A stretch of 64,000 bases of DNA from Gemmatimonadota bacterium (GTDB taxonomy: Bacteria; Gemmatimonadota; Gemmatimonadetes; Longimicrobiales; Gaopeijiaceae): contig JADFSR010000010.1 in the NCBI GenBank assembly GCA_022560615.1, positions 1-64,000 on the forward strand, given 5' to 3'. This document shows, one piece after another, positions 51,143 to 59,245 of this stretch. The notes below the pieces were generated by a model, which saw only the letters and a list, made by a program, of their open reading frames with translations, was not told the origin of the DNA and did not search any database. A program made the position numbers and the translations under genes. The first letter of the stretch is position 1, and the number at the start of each line of letters is the position of its first letter.

Positions 51143-51525
51143 ACGGCGGACATGTACGAGGTCACGGAATACGACGGAGCGGCGTCGTTGAGGGGCGTCA
51201 GCGTCACGACGATCATATACAACACGGGGGTTATCTCGCTGATCACGGCCTCGCGCTCGTACGAGAACCCCTCGACCGCAGTCGTGTCTGCAGCCGTCCC
51301 TATCGAAAGTGAGTCGAACGGCGTCGCTTCCAAGGAGTCCAGCCGTTCGTTGGCGAGCACGACGATCTCCGACTGGACGGCCGCATACCTTATCTGGATC
51401 CCCAGAGCGGCGCTGAGCTGTAGCACCATCAAGACGCCCATCGAGAAGATGAGGAGCGCACCCATCACTTCGATGAGCGTAAAACCGCTGCAGCGGCGAG
51501 TGGAGGTCCATGGTTGTTGGTTCAA
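51136..51525 (-). CDS. PilV-like prepilin
   Basis: A 129-aa protein starting near a prepilin leader: RRCSGFTLIEVMGALLIFSMGVLMVL, with Glu5 after the Gly-Phe cleavage site. It resembles type IV minor pilins or type II secretion pseudopilins in length. Start at TTG 51525, overlapping the previous gene's TGA (TTGA). It lies in a cluster of three such genes without pilin assembly genes in the window. Confidence 0.78.
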   Translation of the reverse strand: MNQQPWTSTRRCSGFTLIEVMGALLIFSMGVLMVLQLSAALGIQIRYAAVQSEIVVLANERLDSLEATPFDSLSIGTAADTTAVEGFSYEREAVISEITPVLYMIVVTLTPLNDAAPSYSVTSYMSAVW

Positions 51526-52028
51526 GTCTGCTCGACTTTCGACGCTCCCATGCTGTTGAACGAGACGGTGTACATGGTGGCTCCGGAAGAAAACGATGCC
51601 GTTCCGAGCGCGCCAGAAGCCCCGCTGAGGTCGGCGATTCCTCTCGAGTTGAAGACCAGAGAGTCTCCGGTCAGATCTAGATTGATGGCGCTCAAGTTGA
51701 TATCGGCGTTGTCGCCAAAGCGGCGACTGGACAGCTCCACCGAACCGGACTGAGTTTCAACGACGTACCATCGACTGGACTCGTAGAATCGGATCACCAC
51801 GGATTCACGGATGCGCACAGCGGTCGCGCGCGCCAAAGTCAGGTCCTGCGCGAACACCAGCGCGGCACGTCGCGCAGCGATTCGTTGGTAGTAACCGCTG
51901 AACGAGAGTGAGGCAAAGCCGAGCGTGAGCGCGGTCAATACCAACACGACCGTCATTTCCAGAAGCGTGAAGCCCCGTGTCTTCCGGCTCGAGCCGGTCT
52001 CCGGGTTGCGCGCACTTCCGGTCGACAA
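51522..52028 (-). CDS. GspH/FimT-like prepilin
   Basis: A 168-aa protein with leader KTRGFTLLEMTVVLVLTALTLGFASL, a typical pre-pilin cleavage site before FTLLEM, and a C-terminal beta-rich GspH/FimT-like domain (YESSRWYVVETQSGSVEL). The start is TTG 52028, supported by AAGGG seven bases upstream; starts to 52151 lie upstream of the conserved region. First gene of the three-gene minor pilin operon. Confidence 0.8.
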   Translation of the reverse strand: MSTGSARNPETGSSRKTRGFTLLEMTVVLVLTALTLGFASLSFSGYYQRIAARRAALVFAQDLTLARATAVRIRESVVIRFYESSRWYVVETQSGSVELSSRRFGDNADINLSAINLDLTGDSLVFNSRGIADLSGASGALGTASFSSGATMYTVSFNSMGASKVEQT

Positions 52029-52229
52029 TCTGATCCCTTTGACGTTGGTGGATATCTCAAAGATCCTACACTCCGGGCTTGGCTTCAACGTTTTTCCTTC
52101 GCTCACCCCCAACGCGCACGGGGGACAAGCTGCGCTATCCATCCCGCGCATGCGCCCTCGCCTGTAACTTTCTCGCGACTAATGGACGGGGAACTTCCGA
52201 CTAATTCCCACCCGGAGCACACTTCCCGG

Positions 52230-52814
52230 ATGCATCACAGCCTCTGCCTCACCCTCGCCGCGCTCGCGACCTTCGGCGTACCTGTCCAGGGACAGATCGC
52301 CGCGTCTGAGTCAGCAGCCGCCATGGCGTTCGTGTCCGTCGGCACGAGGAGGACCTCTCTCAGAAACAGGGGTGCCTGGATGGTCGGCGGCGACGCCCGG
52401 ATCTCCTTCGGCACCTCTTTCTCGTTGGGAGGGGGCGGGTGGGCGTTGGCGAAGCCACTGAAGATCTCAGGCGTCGCGGGCGCGTCCGACCTCGAATTGG
52501 CGATCTCATACGCGGGTGTGCAGTCGGAGTATCGGCTCGCGCAAGCGCGAGCCATCGGCATCGGGCTGCGCCTGCTGGTGGGTGCGGGCAACGCCAAGAT
52601 CAGCCTGCCCATCGTCGGCACCGAGCTCGCCGCGGACAATTTCGGCGTCGTAGAGCCTGAGGTCGTCGGCGTTTTCCCCCTGAGCGACCTCGCCGAGCTC
52701 CGGGCCCAGCTCGGCTACCGCTTCGTCTACGGCGTCGAAGATCTCCCTCAGGTCGGTCCCGAACATCTGCGTGGCGCAACGCTCACCGTCTCGCTCTTGT
52801 TGGGGCCCTTCTAG
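52230..52814 (+). CDS. Probable outer-membrane beta-barrel protein
   Basis: A 194-aa protein with a signal peptide (LCLTLAALATFGVPVQGQ) and then alternating hydrophobic/polar strands, such as GDARISFGTSFSLGGGGW and ELAISYAGVQSEYRL, ending GATLTVSLLLGPF with a terminal aromatic. This fits a small outer-membrane barrel. ATG 52230 is preferred over 52182. Convergent with the large glutamate dehydrogenase, whose stop is 17 bp away. Confidence 0.72.
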   Translation: MHHSLCLTLAALATFGVPVQGQIAASESAAAMAFVSVGTRRTSLRNRGAWMVGGDARISFGTSFSLGGGGWALAKPLKISGVAGASDLELAISYAGVQSEYRLAQARAIGIGLRLLVGAGNAKISLPIVGTELAADNFGVVEPEVVGVFPLSDLAELRAQLGYRFVYGVEDLPQVGPEHLRGATLTVSLLLGPF

Positions 52815-52830
52815 CGCCACTCGATACGGC

Positions 52831-55800
52831 TTACGAAAGGCGATCGGCGAGCGCGGACAGCTCGCGCGTGGTCACCGAGACCGCGGCCAATCCCGGCGCT
52901 TCTTCGCCCTTGAGCTCCTCGACGATGTCCATGAAGCGCTGGACCTCATGGGGGTGCGAGCGCAGCAACTCGCTGGTAGCCCTGGACGGATCCGCTGCAC
53001 CTACGGTCTTCGTGACGGCCGCGAAGACGAGGCGTCTGTGCGCCCGGGAAAGCTCCGCTGACAGAACCTGCGCGGCACGCTGCTCCCAGTGATCGTCGCC
53101 CGCCGCCGCAAACGTACTACGGCGCAGCCAGGGCACGTGGAAGGCCTCTGAGATCTCGTAGTAGATTCGGCCGGTGTCGAGCGTGCCCGCCTCGGTCTCG
53201 CGCCCGATCTCGAGGATCTCCAGTAGTTGGTCCAGGAAGCGGAGCGTGATCAGCCGCTGAGAGAAGGCCTCGTCGGCGCCGACCTCTCGGATCTCATCCA
53301 CGCGGGCCTCGAACAGCGCGCGGTCTTCCCCGGTGACGATCTCACTAAACGAGTTCCGGAGGGTGGCCAGTCCTTCGAGGTTTTGTGCGACGATACGTGC
53401 AGGCGATACGTCCGCGTCGACGTTGCCCAAGACCCATCGAGCCGTGCGCTCGAGCACCCGGGCCAAGCCGAGCAGCCAGCGATACGTGACACGTGAGTTC
53501 ATCGCGGCCTGAGCACCCATCTCGTTCAGGAGCGCCCGGTGGTCAGCCAGCCGCGACGCCACCAGCCAAGCGCGCGCGATCTGCTCGGCGCTTCGGCCGG
53601 TATCACGGACCAGACGGTGCACGAACGTCGCCCCCATCAGGTCGACGAGATCGTTCGTGAGCTGGCTCGCGATGATCTCGCGACGCAGACGGTGCGACGC
53701 GAGGTGCTCGCTCCCCACCGCGACCATCGCGGCCGGGGGGAAGTACCCGAGCAAATAGCTCTCGGTCACCGGATCGTCCGGAAGGCCGCTGCGCAGCAAG
53801 CCGCTCATCAGGGACAGCTTGGAATAGGCGAGCAAGATGCACAGCTCCGGGCGGGCCAAGGTCTGCCCCCGATCCCGTCGCTCGTCGAGAACGTCACCGG
53901 TCGGCAGGGACTCGGAGCGTCGGTCCAACTCACCGGTCTTCTCGAGCGCGAACATGAGATCGCGGAAGTCGTCAGCCCCTTCCTTTGCCCTCCGTGCATC
54001 CAAGGAGATCGCGAGACTCTGCGTCCGGTTGTTCATGAGCACGAGCTCCGCCACGTCCTCGGTCAGTTCTTGGAGAAGCTCGTTGCGGCCGTCTTCGCTC
54101 ATGCTGCCGCTCGCGACCGCGGGCGCCAACAGGATCTTGAGATTGACCTCGTGGTCGGACATGTCGACGCCGGCCGAGTTGTCGAGAGCGTCCGTATTGA
54201 TGCGGCCGCCGTTCAGCGCGTACTCGATACGCGCTCGCTGCGTGAAGCCGAGGTTACCGCCCTCGCCTACGACCTCGCACCGGACATCCGGCGCGTCGAT
54301 TCGGACCTCATCGTTCGATGAGTCGCCGACATCGGCGTGGCTCTCGGAGCTCGCCTTCACGTACGTACCGACGCCGCCGTTCCAGAGTAGCTCTGCGGGC
54401 GCCCGGAGCACCGCGCGGATGAGGGCCTCCCCCTCCATGATGTCGGGAGCGTCGTCCGGCAAACCGAGCGCGCGGCGGGCCTGCGGCGTCAGCTCGACCT
54501 CCTTTGAGCCCCGCGGCACGATCATGCCGCCCTCGCTCAGCAGGCTCGTGTCATAGTCCTCCCAGCTCGATCGCCCGAGCTCGAACACGCGCGTCCGCTC
54601 GGCAAACGTCGTCGCGGGATCGGGGTCCGGATCGATGAAGATGTGCCGGTGGTCGAACGCCGCGATCAAGCGGATTTGCTCGGAGAGCAGCATGCCGTTG
54701 CCGAAGACATCGCCGCTCATGTCGCCGATGCCCACCACGCTGAACGGCTCGCTCTGGATATCCTTCCCTATCTCGCGGAAGTGACGCTTCACGCATTCCC
54801 ACCCGCCCCGTGCCGTGATGCCGATCGCCTTGTGGTCGTAGCCGTTCGAACCACCGGACGCGAACGCATCGTCGAGCCAGAAACCGTACTCGGACGAGAT
54901 GGAGTTCGCGAGGTCCGAGAAGGTCGCGGTGCCCTTGTCTGCGGCGACCACGAGGTACGGATCCGCCGTGTCGTACGCGACGACGTTCTCCGGCGGTACC
55001 GTCTTGCCGTCCGAGAGGTTGTCGGTGAGGTCCAGCAACCCGCGTATGAGCGTCTGGTACTGGGCACGCCCCTCTTCCCGCCGCTGCTCGGGGTCGGACG
55101 GCACGACGCGGGTCACGAAGCCTCCCTTCGAGCCGCCCGGAACGATCACGGCGTTCTTCACGATCTGCGTCTTCACCAGGCCGAGCACCTCCGCGCGGAA
55201 GTCGTCGGGCCGGTCACTCCAGCGGATGCCCCCTCGCGCGACGCTCGAGCCGCGCAAGTGGACGCCTTCCATGCGGGACGAGTGCACCCACACCTCGAAG
55301 CGGAGCCTCGAGCGGCGCAAGAACTCCATCTCCCGGCAGTCGAACTTGTACGAGATGTACGGCACACCGCCGGAACGGAACGTCGGCTCCTTGCCGCCGT
55401 GCATATAGAAATTCGTACGCAGCGTCGCGCCGATGAGCTCCTCGACTCGGCGCAGTGCACGGTCGTCCGGCAACGCATCCACACTCCGCAGTGACCCGTT
55501 GAAGAGAGCCCGGATGTCCGCGATCGCGGAGAGCCGTTCCTCCTTCGAGGCACCGGTCGACGGATCGAACTTCGTGGCAAAGAGATCGAGAAGCTCTTTC
55601 GCGATGCCGGGATACCGCACGAGGGCCGCGGGGATCGACTTGCGACTCGGTACGGCCCCGATCTGGAAGGCGGACGCCGCGTACGCGCGCAGCACGTCGA
55701 CCTCTCTCCAGTGGAGTCCCGCGCTGACGACCAGTGCATTCAGCTGGTCGCTGAGGGCATCGCCGGCACGAGCCGCGAGAATGGTCTCCGACAAGTTCGG

Positions 55801-57741
55801 GCCACGGCGCTCCACGTCGAGCAACCGTTGCTCGGAGTCCTGAACGGCGAAGACGCAGATCGTAGCGCCTTGCGACCCCGACTCGCCCACCTCGAAGGGC
55901 TTCACCGCGATCACCCGTAGCCCTGCGTGCTCCAGGATCGGCATGAAGTCCGAGAGGATCAGCCGCTCGCCTCGCAGAAAGACTTTGAGCTCCGTCACCC
56001 CCTGGACACCCGCGACAGAGATCTCCCCGCCGCGGTTCGCGAGCGCGATCGATATCGACCGGCCGCTGGCCGCCAAGGCCTCGAGTTCGAGCACATCGGC
56101 GACTGCGATCTCGGGATCGGTCGCCGCCTGGTACTCGGCTGTGAGCCTTGAGCCGTAGAGCGTAGCCAGCCTAAGCGCCTCGTCCGCCGACTTCAGCACG
56201 GCCTCGAGCCCCTCTTGCAGGCGGTCGATCCAAGTGCGCGTGAGCAGGGCGACGCGGCGCTCGATCTGCCTCGCGTCGATCTTTTCGAGCCGTTCACTCG
56301 TGGCGCCGATATAGAAGTGGAGACGGGCCTGGTCCCCCTCGCCCATCGCGAGATGGTAGTTCAGGACCTCGCCCTGCAGCTCCTCCACTAGAGCGGCCTC
56401 GATCGCTTTGCGGACAGTCCCCGAGAAGCGATCCCGGGGAATGATGACCATGACCGCGGCAGCGCGCTTGAGTGGGTCCTCGCGCAGCGTGACACGCACA
56501 CCCGATGTGTGGTACCGGCTGAGCACGGTCCGGATGTCGCCGCCTATCTCCGCTGCCGAAGTGAGGAAGAGCTCCTCCTTCGGCAGCGAGTTGAAGATCG
56601 TTATGATCTCCTTGTAGTCGTATGACCCCTGGACCGCCTCAGCCCCGCTCAGGATCTGCGTGAGTTTCTGACGCAGGATCGGGATGTTCTCGGCATCCTC
56701 GGAGTAGGCCTTCGAGGTGAACAGGCCCACGAAGCGATGCTCGCCGGCCGCGGTTCCATCGGGCCTGAGCTTCTTGACCCCGATGTAGTCCATGCGCACC
56801 CGGCGATGGACCGTCGACTCCGACTTCGTCTTGCTGATGATCAGCACAGGGCCGCCTTCCACCAGATCGCGAACCCCGTCATCCAGCTGCGACAGCGGGA
56901 CCGGCCCCGCGTAGCGCGACTGGCCCTCGTTGCGAAGAACGCCGAGTCCGGAGCCGGGCTCCACCAGTACGCTGCGCTCTCCACCCGGTCCGTCGACCAG
57001 GTCGTATCCGCGATACCCGAGGAACACGAGTCCCCCGTCTCTAATCCAGCGCAGGAACTCCTGGATCTCGTCGATTTCCTCGCGTCGATCCTCGAGCGCC
57101 CGACCGTGTTCCGCGAGCTCCGCCACCACGGAGTTCAGTGCGTCGATCATGGGGCTGAAGTCGTCCGTCGCCCGCACGACGTCCTGGAGACAGCTGCTCA
57201 ACTCCCGCTGGATACGGTCGAGCCTCTTATGATCATCGACTCGAGCCACTTCGCAGTACACGAGCGACTCCTTCGACCCACCGTCTCCCGGCGGCCGCAC
57301 CGCGACCAAGTTCCCCTGCTCGTCACGATCAATATCGAAGAGAGGATACACGATCTGGGAGATCGAGAGTTGCTGCGAGTGCAGGAACTCGCGGATCGTG
57401 TCTACGATGAAGGGGCGCTCGCTGACGTTGGTTTGCACCGTCGTGACGGGAGCACGCCGGCCATCGCTCTCGGGGTCCGCATTCGACACGACGACGTTGA
57501 CACGGTCCGGCTTCGCCTCGGCGAAAAAGCGGAACAAGCCCACGACCATCTGGGTCAGGTCGTCGGTTCCCCGCTCCTGCAGCAGCTCGCGCGGGGTCCT
57601 GGAGAGAAAGATCTCCGCGAAGTCGACCGCCAGGCGGGCCTCCGGCCCGCCGATGATCTGGCCGACCTGCTCGCAGACCACGCTGACGGTGGGGGAATCC
57701 TCTCGGAGTCGGCGATCAGCCGTTTCCGTCGTGTCGCTCAT
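52831..57741 (-). CDS. gdhB: NAD-specific glutamate dehydrogenase, large (180 kDa) type
   Basis: A 1636-aa enzyme of the L-180/GDH-180 class that converts glutamate to 2-oxoglutarate and ammonia. The N-terminal half carries ACT-like regulatory segments (residues 1-600); the catalytic core shows GGIRWSDRPDDFRAEVLGLVK, KNAVIVPGGSKGGFV, DTADPYLVVAADKGTATFSD and GDMSGDVFGNGML. The C-terminal region includes QTLARPELCILLAYSKL, which is typical of the family. Its product feeds the 2-oxoacid oxidoreductase operon 2.8 kb away, at least metabolically. Confidence 0.95.
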   Translation of the reverse strand: MSDTTETADRRLREDSPTVSVVCEQVGQIIGGPEARLAVDFAEIFLSRTPRELLQERGTDDLTQMVVGLFRFFAEAKPDRVNVVVSNADPESDGRRAPVTTVQTNVSERPFIVDTIREFLHSQQLSISQIVYPLFDIDRDEQGNLVAVRPPGDGGSKESLVYCEVARVDDHKRLDRIQRELSSCLQDVVRATDDFSPMIDALNSVVAELAEHGRALEDRREEIDEIQEFLRWIRDGGLVFLGYRGYDLVDGPGGERSVLVEPGSGLGVLRNEGQSRYAGPVPLSQLDDGVRDLVEGGPVLIISKTKSESTVHRRVRMDYIGVKKLRPDGTAAGEHRFVGLFTSKAYSEDAENIPILRQKLTQILSGAEAVQGSYDYKEIITIFNSLPKEELFLTSAAEIGGDIRTVLSRYHTSGVRVTLREDPLKRAAAVMVIIPRDRFSGTVRKAIEAALVEELQGEVLNYHLAMGEGDQARLHFYIGATSERLEKIDARQIERRVALLTRTWIDRLQEGLEAVLKSADEALRLATLYGSRLTAEYQAATDPEIAVADVLELEALAASGRSISIALANRGGEISVAGVQGVTELKVFLRGERLILSDFMPILEHAGLRVIAVKPFEVGESGSQGATICVFAVQDSEQRLLDVERRGPNLSETILAARAGDALSDQLNALVVSAGLHWREVDVLRAYAASAFQIGAVPSRKSIPAALVRYPGIAKELLDLFATKFDPSTGASKEERLSAIADIRALFNGSLRSVDALPDDRALRRVEELIGATLRTNFYMHGGKEPTFRSGGVPYISYKFDCREMEFLRRSRLRFEVWVHSSRMEGVHLRGSSVARGGIRWSDRPDDFRAEVLGLVKTQIVKNAVIVPGGSKGGFVTRVVPSDPEQRREEGRAQYQTLIRGLLDLTDNLSDGKTVPPENVVAYDTADPYLVVAADKGTATFSDLANSISSEYGFWLDDAFASGGSNGYDHKAIGITARGGWECVKRHFREIGKDIQSEPFSVVGIGDMSGDVFGNGMLLSEQIRLIAAFDHRHIFIDPDPDPATTFAERTRVFELGRSSWEDYDTSLLSEGGMIVPRGSKEVELTPQARRALGLPDDAPDIMEGEALIRAVLRAPAELLWNGGVGTYVKASSESHADVGDSSNDEVRIDAPDVRCEVVGEGGNLGFTQRARIEYALNGGRINTDALDNSAGVDMSDHEVNLKILLAPAVASGSMSEDGRNELLQELTEDVAELVLMNNRTQSLAISLDARRAKEGADDFRDLMFALEKTGELDRRSESLPTGDVLDERRDRGQTLARPELCILLAYSKLSLMSGLLRSGLPDDPVTESYLLGYFPPAAMVAVGSEHLASHRLRREIIASQLTNDLVDLMGATFVHRLVRDTGRSAEQIARAWLVASRLADHRALLNEMGAQAAMNSRVTYRWLLGLARVLERTARWVLGNVDADVSPARIVAQNLEGLATLRNSFSEIVTGEDRALFEARVDEIREVGADEAFSQRLITLRFLDQLLEILEIGRETEAGTLDTGRIYYEISEAFHVPWLRRSTFAAAGDDHWEQRAAQVLSAELSRAHRRLVFAAVTKTVGAADPSRATSELLRSHPHEVQRFMDIVEELKGEEAPGLAAVSVTTRELSALADRLS

Positions 57742-57988
57742 GGGGAAGGGGGTGTGCGCCTGGGCACGACTCTTCGGTAACCGACGTTGAGCGCTAGAAA
57801 GATATTGAGTGAAGGATACCCGTGAAGCTGTCGGCGGGAAACCCGCATTGGCAAGAGAAACGGCCTTTCACAATGCAAGTGGCCGAATTCGGGGCTCGTT
57901 TTGGGGCTCACAGTCAGTGTCCCATGGTAGCCAACCGTAGACCCGCCTAGCGAATTCCCAGGGATTGAGCTTTGCTCTAGCTTCTGCC

Positions 57989-59245
57989 ATGCGTTTCGTC
58001 CACCTGGCCGACGTCCACCTCGACACCTCCTTCGCAGGCCGTTCAGCGACCGTACGACGTCGACTCCGAGAGGCGTCCCGGGATGCCTTCCGCCGCACCG
58101 CCGACCTCGCGATACGAGAGGACGCCAACGCTCTCCTGATCGCCGGCGACCTCTTCGACGGCGACCGACTCTCCTTCCAGACCGAGCGGTTTCTCCTGGA
58201 GCAGATGCGCCGCCTCGAGCAACACGGTGTCACCGTGGTATACGCGACGGGCAACCACGACCCCGGGTCGCCGCTCTCCGGCCCGCGACCGCTGGATTGG
58301 CCGGCGAACGTGCACGTCGCCTGGGACGCCACTCCCAAACGGATCCTCATACACGACCGGGAAGGTGAGCCCGCGGGCCACGTATCGGCCGCGGGCCACG
58401 CAGGCGACCGGGAGAAACGGGACCTCTCGCGACTTCTTCCGGCTCCGACGGGCGACCTGCCCGAAGTGGCGTTGCTGCACACTCAGGTGCACTCGTCCCT
58501 CGGAGCTGAAGCTCATCACGCGTACGCACCCTCGGAGCTCACGTATCTCATCCGTTCCGGCTTCGACTACTGGGCGCTGGGCCATGTGCATGTCCGCCAG
58601 GAGCTCTCCCTGGACCCTCCGGTCGTGTACGCGGGAAGCCTTCTGGGGCGTACCCATACCGATACCGGGGCGCGCGGAGCGCTCTTGGTCGACCTCAGCG
58701 ACCGCGAGGCGCCGGAGATCTCTTTCCGGGCCCTGACGCCGATCCGGTGGGAGACGATCACCGTCGACCACTTGGAAGGAGCCGACTCCCTCGACCGGCT
58801 CGAGCAACGCATCGGAGCCGTGTGGCGGTCGTTCCGCGACGGGCAGGCAGCCGCCTCGGACGTCGAGTGGATGGTTCGTGTCCAGCTCGCCGGACCGTGC
58901 CCTCTCTGGAAGGAGCTCCAGGACGACGAGAACCGGGACGAGCTCGCTCGGGAGCTGGCGGAGGCGCTGGGTGCTCTCGACGTCGTCGTCATGGCGGACC
59001 GGGTTCACCCGGTCATTCCGATCCATGAGCATCGCATCCGCACCGACGTGCTCGGCGAGACCCTGCGGCTCAGCGAATCGATCCGCCGGGGCGAGACGCG
59101 GTTGACAGCGCTCGACGCCGGCACCCTCGCGGGTGTCACCTCCGAAGACGCGGCGGTCGTCGACGCATACGTTCGCGAATTGCTGCGAGAGGCAGATGGG
59201 GAGCTCGCGGCGCGTCTGCTCGCATCCGAGGGTGACGCACCGTGA
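57989..59245 (+). CDS. SbcD/YhaO-like DNA repair exonuclease subunit
   Basis: A 418-aa calcineurin-like metallophosphoesterase. Motifs: HLADVHLDTSF, GDLFDGDRL, ATGNHDPGS, LLHTQVHSSLG and WALGHVHVRQ, all expected metal ligands of Mre11/SbcD nucleases. It overlaps the next gene by GTGA, forming an SbcCD- or YhaO/YhaN-like pair. ATG 57989 starts right at the conserved MRFVHLADVH. Confidence 0.92.
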   Translation: MRFVHLADVHLDTSFAGRSATVRRRLREASRDAFRRTADLAIREDANALLIAGDLFDGDRLSFQTERFLLEQMRRLEQHGVTVVYATGNHDPGSPLSGPRPLDWPANVHVAWDATPKRILIHDREGEPAGHVSAAGHAGDREKRDLSRLLPAPTGDLPEVALLHTQVHSSLGAEAHHAYAPSELTYLIRSGFDYWALGHVHVRQELSLDPPVVYAGSLLGRTHTDTGARGALLVDLSDREAPEISFRALTPIRWETITVDHLEGADSLDRLEQRIGAVWRSFRDGQAAASDVEWMVRVQLAGPCPLWKELQDDENRDELARELAEALGALDVVVMADRVHPVIPIHEHRIRTDVLGETLRLSESIRRGETRLTALDAGTLAGVTSEDAAVVDAYVRELLREADGELAARLLASEGDAP

